A DNA stretch of 64,000 nucleotides from Okeanomitos corallinicola TIOX110 (GTDB lineage: Bacteria; Cyanobacteriota; Cyanobacteriia; Cyanobacteriales; Nostocaceae), in the NCBI RefSeq assembly GCF_038050375.1, contig NZ_CP150886.1, forward strand, positions 4,381,318-4,445,317, in the 5' to 3' direction. Below are positions 9,080 through 19,295 of this stretch, piece after piece. Positions within the stretch are counted from its first letter, which is position 1. Every line of letters starts with the position of its first letter. The position numbers were made by a program, and so were the translations under genes. The notes below the pieces were generated by a model that saw nothing but the letters and a program-made list of their open reading frames with translations, made no database searches and was not told where the DNA came from.

Positions 9080-9640
9080 ATGGTTAGTAAACCAAACTTT
9101 TTGAGTGGCAGTGGTCAAGACAAATTTAGCCCAGAATTACAACTAGACAGTCCTGATGGTGTCGGTGTAGCGCAAGCCATAGACCCAAAAGGAGAATTAC
9201 ATTTAAGATTTTACATTCCTTCACATCAGGAGTTTGCTCTACCGGCGACCGGTATCAGGGAAGTTATAGAACTAAGTCCAGACCGGATCACCCCAATTCC
9301 TAATGCGTCACCGCTACTTTTGGGTACTCTCAACTTACGAGGCCGATTAATTTGGGTAGCAGACTTAGGACAATTTCTGGGAGAGGCAACAGAGTTAAAT
9401 ACTGATAGGTCTGAGATACCAGTAATTGCTATTGAAGATCAAGATATCATAGTAGGTTTAGGAGTAGATCAAATATGTGGTATGGGTTGGCTGGATGTAC
9501 AGTCATTGATGCCACCCAGTAATGTGCCAGACACCATGGCTCCTTTTCTCCGGGGAGAATGGTTAGATACTGAAAATAATAAGTATCTGCGGCTAATAGA
9601 TCAGACGGCAATTTTACGGAGTGCTAGGTGGGCAGGATGA
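9080..9640 (+). CDS. hmpC: HmpC, CheW-like scaffold
   Basis: 186 residues. The CheW fold is recognisable from [56 protein letters not shown] and the C-terminal [13 protein letters not shown]. It should couple the receptor HmpD to the kinase HmpE. The start is 13 bases after hmpB with AAGGA just upstream, and hmpD follows 16 bases later, so the three genes form one operon. An N-terminal extension of about 30 residues precedes the CheW core. Confidence 0.9.
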   Translation: MVSKPNFLSGSGQDKFSPELQLDSPDGVGVAQAIDPKGELHLRFYIPSHQEFALPATGIREVIELSPDRITPIPNASPLLLGTLNLRGRLIWVADLGQFLGEATELNTDRSEIPVIAIEDQDIIVGLGVDQICGMGWLDVQSLMPPSNVPDTMAPFLRGEWLDTENNKYLRLIDQTAILRSARWAG

Positions 9641-9656
9641 AGTCGGGAGGGAGGAA

Positions 9657-12641
9657 ATGGCAGCAAATATAGATGATCGAAATTCAATATACCAACAGGC
9701 AGTTGATGCCTACGGACAGGGAGATTATGAAATTGCGGCTACTTTAGTAGACCAAGCAGTAAATAAGCTACCAAATGACGCTAATTCCCATCTGTTGCGG
9801 GGACACATTTATTATGTTTTGCAACAATATGACATTGCTAAAGCTGAATATGAGTATGTGTTTCATTTAACAGATGATCAGGAAATTTTAGACTCTGCAA
9901 GCAGCTATTTAGAAAATATCCAACAGTCTCTGGATATATCATTGTTTGCAGATAATTCAGAGCTAGAACCCAATGGGATGATCACGACTTTAAGAGATCC
10001 CCATGGTGTGGCAAATGATGAACCAGATGAACCAGATTTACTAGATTTAGGAACTAGCGGAGATTTGGATAACAACGACTTTGACTTCGATTTTAAAGCT
10101 TTTGGTGAATATGAACCATCAGCAGATGCTATAGAAGATATATCTGTAAATAATCCTTTTGAAAGTGATTTAGAGCAATTAACAGATAATTCATTCAGTT
10201 TCAGTAATGATCCGTTTACTTTAGACCAGCCATTATCAGACTTAAAATCTAGTGATAATAGCAATGAAAGCATAGAAGAACTAGAATCACCCATAGGTTT
10301 AGAACAACCATTCTCAGATTTAGAATCTAGTGATGATTTTAGTCAAGTATCTGGAGATTTAGAGCTACCTTCTTTTTGGCAAGACAATATTTCATCTAGT
10401 GAAAAGGAGAATTCAGACGAGAGTAGTCCATTTTCTCACACAGAATTGGACTCAGAATCGGAACTTTCAGCACTAAATGATGCTGATATAAATTCACCAT
10501 TTACAGAAACGAATTTCCCCCCAGATAATAACTGGGAAGTTCCCTCTCAATTAATGAGTGAAGAAAATCCACCAGAATCACTAGAACAGAGCATGGGAGA
10601 TTTAAACATTGCTAATAATACGAATAAATTAGTTAACAATAGCAATGAAAATATATCCTGGAGTGAAGCAAATAATTGGCCAGAAAATATTTCAGAACAA
10701 TTAGAGTCTGAGCCAGATCCTGACTTAGCCACTCAAATTTCAGGCTCTTTGAATCACAATGTTAGTAGTCAACAATTACACACAAACATCAACAATCAAG
10801 AAGATGACTTTGATAATGATAATTTTGACATAGAAGCATTTGAATCCGCCTTTGGTTCAGACAGTTTTGATAATGACGAAGATTTGAATCATCTTGGCAA
10901 GGGAGACAACTCCAGAAACAACGTAGAATTCTTGGATGATTTTGAAGAATTTAATGATTTAGGCAGCATTCCCAACTTTGATCTCGAAGATGATTCTCAT
11001 TATGACAGTATGGAACTGGTATCAGATACCAGAGAAAAAGCAGGTAGCACCAGCAGCAACTTTACCGAAGAATTTTCCATATCTAACCAAGATGCTGATC
11101 GTGATGAAGAACTATTCACCATTACCGGAGCGCAAGAAGCAGTACCCGTATTTACCAAACCGGATGTTTCCCAACTAGAACCCAACGTTAGTGTTGAGCA
11201 AGGTGTATTTGCCTTCTTTGAAAATGCCTCTTTAGAGAAAAAGCAATGGTACATTGCTGGTTCAGTAGGTTTCACTTCCGCAGTAGTAGCAGCTTTAATT
11301 AGCTTTGGAGCTACCAACTTTTCACCGCCAGAACAACGGGAGTCAGTGAGAAATACAGGCTGGGCCATGGCTTTAGCCGCAGGACTGGCTGGTGGTATCA
11401 CAGCTGGATTCATGGGAAATCTGGCACTCAAACAGATCAGACGCACAACCAAAGACTTACAGGCACAATTTGATGCGGTACGAGAAGGGAATTTGAATGT
11501 TCAAGCCACGGTTTATTCAGAAGACGAATTAGGTTACTTAGCTACCAGCTTTAACGATATGTCCAGGGTCATTTTCATAACCACTAATGAAGCCCAAAGG
11601 AAAGCGGTAGAGCAGGAAGAAGCCAAAGAGAACTTACAGCGGCAAGTAATTCGCCTTCTAGACGACGTAGAAGGAGCGGCTAGAGGAGACTTAACCGTAC
11701 AAGCAGAAGTAACCGCAGATGTATTAGGAGCGGTAGCAGATGCCTTTAACCTGACAATTCAAAACCTGCGGGATATTGTCCAACAGGTAAAAGTAGCAGC
11801 CAGAGAAGTTACCAAAGGATCAACCAACTCCGAAACATTTGCTAGAGCCTTATCAGGGGATGCTTTACGTCAGGCAGAAGAATTAGGTGTCACCCTCAAT
11901 TCTGTGCAAAAAATGACAGAATCCATTCAACGGGTAGCATTAGCGGCAAAAGAAGCAGAAAGTGTAGCTCGTGATGCCAGTGTAATTGCCCTCAAAGGAG
12001 GAGAAGCCGTAGAAAACACCGTAGCTGGTATTTTAGAAATTCGAGAAACCGTGGCAGAAACCACTAGAAAAGTTAAACGATTAGCGGAATCTTCCCAAGA
12101 AATTAACTCCATCGTCGCCTTAGTTTCCCAGATTGCTTCTCGTACCAACCTCTTGGCACTTAACGCCAGTATTGAGGCAGTCAGAGCCGGAGAAGCAGGA
12201 AGAGGTTTTGCTATTGTTGCCGATGAAGTGCGGCAGTTAGCCGATAAATCTGCCAAGTCCTTAAAAGACATTGAACAAATCGTCATGCAAATTCAGAGCG
12301 AAACTAGCTCAGTAATGACAGCGATGGAAGAAGGGACACAGCAGGTAATTAAAGGTACACAATTAGCGGAAGAGGCGAAGAAATCCCTAGAAAATATCAT
12401 CCAGGTAGCAGATCATATTGACATTTTAGTGCGTTCAATTACCAGTGATACCGTAGAGCAGACAGAAACATCCAGCGCTGTAGCTCAGGTAATGCAGTCA
12501 GTTGAACTTACAGCCCAGCACACATCCCAAGAAGCACAACGAGTTTCAGGAGCATTACAAAACTTGGTGGGAGTATCCCGTGACTTGATTGCTTCAGTGG
12601 AACGTTTCCGAGTGGAAACCATTGAACCCAACAGCAGGTAA
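9657..12641 (+). CDS. hmpD: HmpD, methyl-accepting chemotaxis protein
   Basis: 994 residues from ATG 9657, which sits just after GGGAGGGAGG (9645-9654); an in-frame GTG at 9621 inside hmpC has no such signal. Order: a TPR-like N terminus (about 1-80), an acidic Asp/Ser/Asn-rich linker (about 100-500), two closely spaced membrane segments (about 531-555 and 568-592), two HAMP-like regions, then the signalling domain with hairpin tip [19 protein letters not shown] (about 840-857). There is essentially no periplasmic domain, so signals must be sensed in the cytoplasm or membrane. This is the PilJ/HmpD layout. The linker holds a small internal duplication ([12 protein letters not shown] and [12 protein letters not shown]). 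Confidence 0.9.
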   Translation: MAANIDDRNSIYQQAVDAYGQGDYEIAATLVDQAVNKLPNDANSHLLRGHIYYVLQQYDIAKAEYEYVFHLTDDQEILDSASSYLENIQQSLDISLFADNSELEPNGMITTLRDPHGVANDEPDEPDLLDLGTSGDLDNNDFDFDFKAFGEYEPSADAIEDISVNNPFESDLEQLTDNSFSFSNDPFTLDQPLSDLKSSDNSNESIEELESPIGLEQPFSDLESSDDFSQVSGDLELPSFWQDNISSSEKENSDESSPFSHTELDSESELSALNDADINSPFTETNFPPDNNWEVPSQLMSEENPPESLEQSMGDLNIANNTNKLVNNSNENISWSEANNWPENISEQLESEPDPDLATQISGSLNHNVSSQQLHTNINNQEDDFDNDNFDIEAFESAFGSDSFDNDEDLNHLGKGDNSRNNVEFLDDFEEFNDLGSIPNFDLEDDSHYDSMELVSDTREKAGSTSSNFTEEFSISNQDADRDEELFTITGAQEAVPVFTKPDVSQLEPNVSVEQGVFAFFENASLEKKQWYIAGSVGFTSAVVAALISFGATNFSPPEQRESVRNTGWAMALAAGLAGGITAGFMGNLALKQIRRTTKDLQAQFDAVREGNLNVQATVYSEDELGYLATSFNDMSRVIFITTNEAQRKAVEQEEAKENLQRQVIRLLDDVEGAARGDLTVQAEVTADVLGAVADAFNLTIQNLRDIVQQVKVAAREVTKGSTNSETFARALSGDALRQAEELGVTLNSVQKMTESIQRVALAAKEAESVARDASVIALKGGEAVENTVAGILEIRETVAETTRKVKRLAESSQEINSIVALVSQIASRTNLLALNASIEAVRAGEAGRGFAIVADEVRQLADKSAKSLKDIEQIVMQIQSETSSVMTAMEEGTQQVIKGTQLAEEAKKSLENIIQVADHIDILVRSITSDTVEQTETSSAVAQVMQSVELTAQHTSQEAQRVSGALQNLVGVSRDLIASVERFRVETIEPNSR

Positions 12642-12725
12642 TAGCAGAAATGAAGTATGAAATAGAATTCATGCTTCAGCTTTGCCCCCAGTTTGATTTT
12701 TAATCCTTTATTCATCATCCTCGTT

Positions 12726-15700
12726 ATGCAGTCAGACCAACAACAACGGATTTTGGGTTACTTTATCGAAGAAGCCAGAGATCACCTGAACACCATTGAA
12801 CAGGGGTTACTGAACCTACAAGATACCCTGAATGACCCAGAGATGGTTAATGAAGTTTTCCGAGCCGCTCACTCTATCAAAGGGGGAGCCGCTATGCTGG
12901 GATTAACCAGTATTCAACAAACATCCCACCGTTTAGAAGATTGTTTTAAAGTTCTCAAAGAGTACAAAGTCGAAGTTGATCAAAAATTAGAAACTTTGTT
13001 TCTTGGTGTTTCTGATACTTTAAAAGCATTATTAGATGATCTGAGTAGTCCCTTTGGGCTTTCAGAGGAAACAGCCAATAATTTAATGGCAGCCACTGAA
13101 CCGATTATTGCTGAACTGAATCAGCACCTGGAAGAACTGGTACAGTCAAAAGATGGTAGTCCTGTAGTCAACAAATCTATATCCGCACCAGTAGAACAGC
13201 TAGTTTCAAAGTCAGTTGTTGCCAGTACCAACAAAGATTGGTCAGAATTTCAAAATCAAGTTTTACAGTCCCTGCGGGCAATGTTGCAACTGTTTAAACA
13301 AGACAACACATCTGCATCTAGGGAAAGATTACAGCAATGCTGTCAGCAATTATTAAAATTGGGTGAACAATATCACTTATCTAATTGGAGTAAATTATGT
13401 CAATCAGCCGATCATGCGATCTCCAACCCTGATAATACCTATCTGACTTTAGCTAAAATCATTATTACTGAAATCAAACAAGCGCAAGAATTAGTTATTC
13501 AAGGCAGAGAATCAGAAATAAGTGTTAGTCAAGAATTAGAAGCACTGGAACTAATTCCAGAAATTGAGCTATTAGAACTAAATTTAGACTGGGATGATCA
13601 GCCCATCAATACAGAAACTGAACTAGCAGAAATACCAGTACAAACAAATACAAATAACCTAAATATAGCAAAAGAAATTGCTTTTGATCTCACATCTAAT
13701 CCAGAAGATAGTAACCTTGATGGTGTACCAGAAATATCACTGATTGATACAGAATCAAATGTTGTTGACTTCAATTCTATATTCGAGGATCATAGTGAAG
13801 AATTGAAATTACCTCACATTATTGATCTTAATGGTCTAGAAGTAGGAAGTGATGAACTAGGAGCTTTAGAAGATTTATTTCAAGGTGAAACTCCCGATTT
13901 TGATACTTGGCAACAAGAATCTGCTCTCTTAGAAAATGGTATTAATTCTTTAGGAATTACTGACTATCATCTTGAGGAAGTAGATGAAGATTTAGTGGAG
14001 TTTCTGTCCCTGGATAATGATGAGCCAAGTGAGCGACTACCCACAAATAATCTCATAGAAGACCTGAACTCACTCTTTGGTGAAAATATATCAAAATCAG
14101 AAAATGTAGAAATATTTGAGTTAAATACAACTTCTGAAATTGATGTTGATGTTGATGTTGAATCATTAATCAATGACGTCACAGAAGACCTCCCTGCATT
14201 GGATACAGTTGTATCTGTTCCAGAGACTATAACAAACAGTGATGATTTTGATGAATCATTAGATAGTTTATTTGCAGAAGAATTGGGATCAGAAACTGAT
14301 AGATTATTAGCTCCTATTGGTGAAAATATAAATCAACCAGTAAATCAACCAGAATTAAGTTTTGCAGATAATAATATTGAGGAATTATTAGCAGATACCA
14401 ACACTGAAATACCAGAAGAACTAGCTTTAGCAGAAATTGAAACACAGGAATATATCCCAGAAATATCATCCTCAGATTTATTTGGTGAACAAGAAGAAGA
14501 ACTCAATGAAACAGCGGATGATTTAGAAATTAGTGATTTATTTGCACTACCTGTAAATACAGATTCAGAGTCTGTCAGTGAAGATGATATTAATAACTTC
14601 TGGACTCCATTCAATACAGCGCACCCACAAGCAAGTAACCCTGAATTAGAACAAAATGGAGCAAAGGAACTAGAAGAAAGTTTGTTTGCTGCCTCTGGAG
14701 AAGTTGCAGATAGCGATGATCAACAACCAGTTTCTAACCTCAGTTTTTACTTAGGAGAATTTGAAGTTGCTGATAACGCCCAAGCTGAAATTACAGATCC
14801 TTGGTTGATAACAAATAGTGGAGATAACTTATTTGCTGATTTAGAAAATTCTATTTCCACACCTTCCATAGCAGAGGAAACCCAATTTACAGAAATAGAA
14901 ACCTTCTCTCAAGATATAGAACTTTTGGAATTGATACCAGAATCAAGTAGCCCAGCTACTAATACAGAGGCTGGTTTAGAATTTGATTTATTTGCTGGTT
15001 TTGATGATGATAGTCATGCTAATTCAGTAGCTTCCTTAGATCAAGAAACCATCATAGATAGCTATGAACAAATTCCAGAAACCACAGAAATAATTAGTGA
15101 TCAAACTCTTGATATTAGTGCAAGTGAGCAACCACAATCAGAAAATTTACCAGAAGTAATTGAAACAGCCTTAGAATTAAATACCAGTTTCCTAGAATTT
15201 CTGGAATCAGGAGAAGCAGAAATAGATGATTTATTCACTGATAATTTATTTGGTGAAGTAGACTTAGAAAACTTAGCAGCAGAAATAGAAACATCATTAG
15301 AATTAGATACAAGTTTCCTGGAGTTTTTGTCAGAAGCAGATGAAAACACGGCTAACTTATTTGGTCAAATAGAAACAACTTTCAGTCAAGATAATGAACA
15401 TCCAACAGAGTTAGAACTTCCTGCCTTAGATACTACTGACAATGCAGAAACAGAATTTGCCGAATTAGATTCTCTACTGGATGAAGAATTAGTAACTCCC
15501 AAACAAGATTCTGCACCAGAAGATAATTTTGCTGACTTAGAAGCATTACTGAAAACGGATAATTTGCAAGCAGCAGCAACAATACCAAGTCAGGAGTCAG
15601 TAACCACACAAGCTGATAAATCTTCAGTACCTGATGAGTTTATGGACTTGGAGACTTTATTAGCTGAAGCAGATCAAACTATTAACTCACCTGGAAGAAT

Positions 15701-17669
15701 ATCCAAACCCAGTATTAGTAAAACACCACGTCCGACTATTCGTCGCATCAAAGAAGAAAGTATGAAGATTCCAGTTAAACAACTGGATGATATGAGTAAC
15801 TTAGTCGGGGAATTGGTAGTAAATAGGAATACCTTAGAACAAGATCATGAACGGCTGAGAATGTCCTTAGATAACTTGCTGATTCAAGTCCAGCATCTTT
15901 CGGATGTGGGTGCAAGAATGGAGGAGTTATATGAGCGTTCTCTGTTGGAAGCTTCACTATTAAAAAGCCGTAGAGCCAGAGAAAATGGATTGAATCAAAA
16001 TACTAACAATAGAGGTTTTGAGTCAGAAGAAATGGATGAGTTTAACGAATTCCATCTTCTTGCCAGAGAGACTATAGAATATATCGTCAGACTTCGGGAG
16101 TCAGCCAGCGACATTGACTTTGTTACCGAAGAAACTGAACGAGTGGCGCGGCAGTTCCGTCAAGTTACCACCCAGCTACAAGAAGGACTAACCAGAGCGC
16201 GAATGGTACCTTTTGCCCAAACAATTGATTACTTGCGGCGGGGAGTGCGGGACAATGCTATTAAATATGGTAAACAAGTAGAATTGGAAACAGAAGGGGC
16301 AGAGACACCAATTGACAAGATGATTGTGGATCATCTCAAAGATCCCCTCACACATATGCTCAATAATGCGATCGCCCATGGTATAGAACTTCCCAGTGTC
16401 CGTACTGCTGCTGGTAAACCACCTACAGGAAAAATCTTTATCCGTGCTTTCCACCAAGGTAATCAAACCGTCATTTCAGTCACAGATGATGGAGCTGGTA
16501 TTAACCCCGAAAAGGTGAAGAAAAAAGCCATAGAAAAAGGCATAATTACACCGGAAGAAGGGCAAAATATGTCTCGTGCTGATATCTATGAGCTTTTGTT
16601 TTTACCTAGTTTCAGTACAGCCGATGAAATTGATGACATCAAAGGCCGAGGCGTGGGTATGAATGTAGTCATTAATGATATCAATGAAATTCGCGGTACA
16701 GTTACCACCGATTCCTCACTAGGTAAAGGAACAACATTTACCATTCGTCTACCACTGACTCTCAGCATTTGTAAAGCTCTGTGCTGTTTATCCGATAAAT
16801 CCAGAATTGCCTTCCCAATGGATGGTGTAGAAGACACATTAGATATCCCTGCTACAGATATTCAGAAAGATACTGAAGGACAATCATTTATTAAATGGCG
16901 GGATACAGTCTTACCCTTCCGGCCTTTACAGGATATTTTGGCATTCAACCGTCAGATAGCTCGCGGTAACATTTATTCCAGCACAAGAGATGATGACATG
17001 GTTTCCGTTGTCGTTGTGCGCTCAGGAAGTATAATGGTTGCTCTGCAAATTGAACAAGTATTAAGTGAACAGGAAATTGTAATTAAACAATTTGAAGGAC
17101 CTGCACCCAAACCCAGCGGTGTAGCCGGTGCGACGGTTCTGGGGGATGGTCGAATTATGCCTATTGCCGACGTTTTGGAAATTATTGATATCTTCCAAGG
17201 TAAGATGTCCAGACAAATAGGCGGTGGTTCTTGGCAGCGCAAGGCGTTACCTTCCGAACAGCAAATTCCAGAGGTAAAAATTGAACCAACAGTGTTAATT
17301 GTGGATGACTCAATTACAGTCCGGGAACTGCTCTCTCTTTCCTTCAACAAAGCAGGTTATCGTGTAGAACAGGCTCGTGATGGTCAAGAAGCTTGGGATA
17401 AACTTCGTTCTGGTTTACCTTGCGATATTGTCTTCTGTGACATCGAAATGCCACGCTGTGATGGACTAGAGTTACTGTCACGGATTAGTAAAGATAGCTC
17501 TCTCAATCATTTACCCATTGCCATGTTGACATCACGGGGTGCAGATAAACATAGACAAATGGCTTTCCAACTCGGTGCAAGTGGTTACTTCACCAAACCC
17601 TATCTAGAAGAAGCTTTACTAGAAGCAGCTTCCAGAATGCTCAAAGGAGAAAAACTTATTAATGCTTAA
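12726..17669 (+). CDS. hmpE: HmpE, hybrid CheA-type histidine kinase
   Basis: 1647 residues from ATG 12726; an in-frame TTG at 12693 has no better signal. An HPt domain has phospho-acceptor His49 in FRAAHSIKGGA. A huge Asp/Glu-rich linker runs from about 260 to 1020. Then come the dimerisation region, a CheA ATPase (N-box HMLNNAIAHG at about 1206, G-box GRGVGMNVV), a CheW-like domain and a terminal receiver with Asp1572 in FCDIEMPRCDG. The kinase should phosphorylate itself and pass phosphate to its own receiver, HmpA and HmpB. The linker repeats a short LF-containing acidic motif many times (see findings). The gene ends the hmp operon. Confidence 0.92.
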   Translation: MQSDQQQRILGYFIEEARDHLNTIEQGLLNLQDTLNDPEMVNEVFRAAHSIKGGAAMLGLTSIQQTSHRLEDCFKVLKEYKVEVDQKLETLFLGVSDTLKALLDDLSSPFGLSEETANNLMAATEPIIAELNQHLEELVQSKDGSPVVNKSISAPVEQLVSKSVVASTNKDWSEFQNQVLQSLRAMLQLFKQDNTSASRERLQQCCQQLLKLGEQYHLSNWSKLCQSADHAISNPDNTYLTLAKIIITEIKQAQELVIQGRESEISVSQELEALELIPEIELLELNLDWDDQPINTETELAEIPVQTNTNNLNIAKEIAFDLTSNPEDSNLDGVPEISLIDTESNVVDFNSIFEDHSEELKLPHIIDLNGLEVGSDELGALEDLFQGETPDFDTWQQESALLENGINSLGITDYHLEEVDEDLVEFLSLDNDEPSERLPTNNLIEDLNSLFGENISKSENVEIFELNTTSEIDVDVDVESLINDVTEDLPALDTVVSVPETITNSDDFDESLDSLFAEELGSETDRLLAPIGENINQPVNQPELSFADNNIEELLADTNTEIPEELALAEIETQEYIPEISSSDLFGEQEEELNETADDLEISDLFALPVNTDSESVSEDDINNFWTPFNTAHPQASNPELEQNGAKELEESLFAASGEVADSDDQQPVSNLSFYLGEFEVADNAQAEITDPWLITNSGDNLFADLENSISTPSIAEETQFTEIETFSQDIELLELIPESSSPATNTEAGLEFDLFAGFDDDSHANSVASLDQETIIDSYEQIPETTEIISDQTLDISASEQPQSENLPEVIETALELNTSFLEFLESGEAEIDDLFTDNLFGEVDLENLAAEIETSLELDTSFLEFLSEADENTANLFGQIETTFSQDNEHPTELELPALDTTDNAETEFAELDSLLDEELVTPKQDSAPEDNFADLEALLKTDNLQAAATIPSQESVTTQADKSSVPDEFMDLETLLAEADQTINSPGRISKPSISKTPRPTIRRIKEESMKIPVKQLDDMSNLVGELVVNRNTLEQDHERLRMSLDNLLIQVQHLSDVGARMEELYERSLLEASLLKSRRARENGLNQNTNNRGFESEEMDEFNEFHLLARETIEYIVRLRESASDIDFVTEETERVARQFRQVTTQLQEGLTRARMVPFAQTIDYLRRGVRDNAIKYGKQVELETEGAETPIDKMIVDHLKDPLTHMLNNAIAHGIELPSVRTAAGKPPTGKIFIRAFHQGNQTVISVTDDGAGINPEKVKKKAIEKGIITPEEGQNMSRADIYELLFLPSFSTADEIDDIKGRGVGMNVVINDINEIRGTVTTDSSLGKGTTFTIRLPLTLSICKALCCLSDKSRIAFPMDGVEDTLDIPATDIQKDTEGQSFIKWRDTVLPFRPLQDILAFNRQIARGNIYSSTRDDDMVSVVVVRSGSIMVALQIEQVLSEQEIVIKQFEGPAPKPSGVAGATVLGDGRIMPIADVLEIIDIFQGKMSRQIGGGSWQRKALPSEQQIPEVKIEPTVLIVDDSITVRELLSLSFNKAGYRVEQARDGQEAWDKLRSGLPCDIVFCDIEMPRCDGLELLSRISKDSSLNHLPIAMLTSRGADKHRQMAFQLGASGYFTKPYLEEALLEAASRMLKGEKLINA

Positions 17670-17716
17670 ATGATTGGTGAAAATACCGCACTTTCCGATA
17701 TTATAAGGTACACATC

Positions 17717-17744
17717 TAGCGGGCAAGATGCCCGCACCACAAGA
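17717..17744 (-). repeat. Dispersed hairpin repeat, copy B
   Basis: The reverse complement matches 3415-3442 except for one base. Its core GCGGGCAAGATGCCCGC forms a perfect 6-bp stem about 50 bases past the hmpE stop and may act as a 3' end stabiliser. Confidence 0.8.
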
Positions 17745-18301
17745 GTTTCATGATTAAACTTTGTACCTCATTAGAGTTGTTCTCGATTCAGGTACTTTGG
17801 TGTTAATGATTGCCTAATCCAATATTTTATCAACGGAAACCATAATAATTTTACGCAGAGTTTACCTATTCTTAAAAATATTTGTAGATTGCGTTTCCTG
17901 CTTTCATATTTAATTGGTTACAGAAACAAGCTGGCCAATTTTGATAGTTTTATTTGGCGATGCGCTTGTATTAATAACAACAATATCTCTAATGTCAAAT
18001 ACTGCTGTTCACTCAAATGTTTTCGGAAATTGTTTGATATGATTGTGGTAACATTTTGTTTTTTTGGGGGGCTTTCTTGCCCTTATTTTTTTACCATTTT
18101 ATTTTCTCAATTACTATCTTATTTTCTCAAATTATTGCCACATCTCATTTTCACCTTGCTTGTCGCCCCCTGAAGTTTTTTATATTATACAGAAAAACAC
18201 TTTTGCCAGGAAATTGATCTATCTTCAGGAGGACTTGATAAATAGACAATCAATATTAAATATTAAATAGCCCGATTACCCTACCGGACTTTAGCTCCAA
18301 A

Positions 18302-18340
18302 CCCTCTCTTGTTATTAACCGTTCAGGAGAGGGCTTTATT
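18302..18340 (+). terminator. Terminator-like hairpin
   Basis: CCCTCTC (18302-18308) pairs with GAGAGGG (18327-18333), followed by CTTTATT. It lies far (over 600 bases) from the hmpE stop and just past the 3' end of the leftward DUF6671 gene, so which transcript it serves is unclear. Confidence 0.5.
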
Positions 18341-18382
18341 AAATTCTTACCCATTAGTCAGTTGTAAATTGTTCCCATTTAC

Positions 18383-19243
18383 CTAAGGATTACAATAGTT
18401 ACATAAACTAGGATCAGCAAACTGTTTACCTTGAGGATATAACTTTTTATCTATGAAATTGCATTTTTGGCATTGATAAACTATTGCCATAGTTAAGACA
18501 GTCGGTTGATGACAAATTTCACAAGGTAAACCTTTGACTGTTTCTGTCACACTAAATCCTGGAGTCCGACATTGTGAACAGCAGCTATTAATTTTATTTA
18601 GTAAATCTTGAGTAGCTTTTTTAATATTCTCCATGCGCGTAGGATTGTACAGCGCTCGCATATCTGTTTCTATATGTAAATTCCCATCAAGAGAATTATT
18701 TAGCGCAAAATTCACAGATTCCTGCAATCTTTCCTTTGTATTTATACCCTTAATGATTTCGGGATTTCCAGAAGTTGATTTTTCAAACCAAACCACTAAA
18801 CCATGTTCAGGAAACCCTACTTTTTGGGCAAATTCTGCTGCTGCTGGTAAATTGTGAATAATTTGATGATTAAAGTTTGTATCAGTAGAAAATACCTCAC
18901 CAATAATTTCTAATTCATTCTCTTGATCTAAAAAAATAATAATCTCTCTATTAGCATAAATATAGGGAAAACTAGGATGGGGAATAAAACTACCTTCACT
19001 AGCAATAGCGATAGTTTCACCTGTTATTTCTAATGCTGCTTTTGCTTTTAATTTAGCAGTAATAATTTGAGTATCTGGACGTTTAATTTCCCTTGTAAAT
19101 GTGCCAAAGACATCAGTATTAAAGTTTTTAGGAACTATCACATTAATTCCTAAATATTCATGCAACAGTGGCGCAATTACTTTTTCTTTTTGGTGCATAG
19201 TCGCCAGAACTGCGACACGGTTATTAAATATTTCCTTGCTCAT
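18383..19243 (-). CDS. DUF6671 family protein with C-terminal zinc-ribbon cysteines
   Basis: 286 residues. The N-terminal ~210 residues (RVAVLATMHQKEKVIAPLL, EIKRPDTQ, AIASEGSFIPHP, LVVWFEKSTSG) match the DUF6671 domain as I know it; no biochemical function is established. The last ~70 residues carry paired cysteines (CCSQC, CEIC, CQKC, CNYC), suggesting zinc ribbons that bind nucleic acid or protein. No signal peptide. It is transcribed leftwards, just downstream of hemJ with 52 bases between them, so cotranscription is possible. Confidence 0.75.
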   Translation of the reverse strand: MSKEIFNNRVAVLATMHQKEKVIAPLLHEYLGINVIVPKNFNTDVFGTFTREIKRPDTQIITAKLKAKAALEITGETIAIASEGSFIPHPSFPYIYANREIIIFLDQENELEIIGEVFSTDTNFNHQIIHNLPAAAEFAQKVGFPEHGLVVWFEKSTSGNPEIIKGINTKERLQESVNFALNNSLDGNLHIETDMRALYNPTRMENIKKATQDLLNKINSCCSQCRTPGFSVTETVKGLPCEICHQPTVLTMAIVYQCQKCNFIDKKLYPQGKQFADPSLCNYCNP

Positions 19244-19271
19244 ATTTATTTTTACAACTCAATCTTACCAG

Positions 19272-19288
19272 GGTGGGCATAGCCCACC
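19272..19288. repeat. Palindrome GGTGGGCATAGCCCACC
   Basis: A perfect 7-bp stem with a 3-base ATA loop between hemJ and the DUF6671 gene. Sequences of this GTGGGC-GCCCAC type are a common intergenic palindrome in cyanobacteria. There is no T-run to make it a clear terminator. Confidence 0.65.
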
Positions 19289-19295
19289 TAAAAGC

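Larger units (their letters stand above)
17670..18382. other. Intergenic region after hmpE, no convincing gene
   Basis: 713 bases between convergent genes. It contains the inverted copy of the 28-base repeat (17717) and a terminator-like hairpin at 18302. An open frame at 17889-18173 begins with TTG and has an unlikely Cys/Phe-rich composition with no ribosome binding site, so I do not call it a gene. Confidence 0.65.

Noticed and set aside
11000-11452. Long reverse-strand frames within hmpD and hmpE (for example 9905-10294, 11000-11452, 14345-14614)
   Set aside because: They are Ser-rich mirror images of the acidic linkers, which use GAA/GAT/TCA codons that leave the reverse strand open. 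They have no ribosome binding sites or family features.
17889-18173. 94-codon frame after hmpE
   Set aside because: TTG start, no ribosome binding site, odd Cys/Phe-rich composition and no recognised domain.
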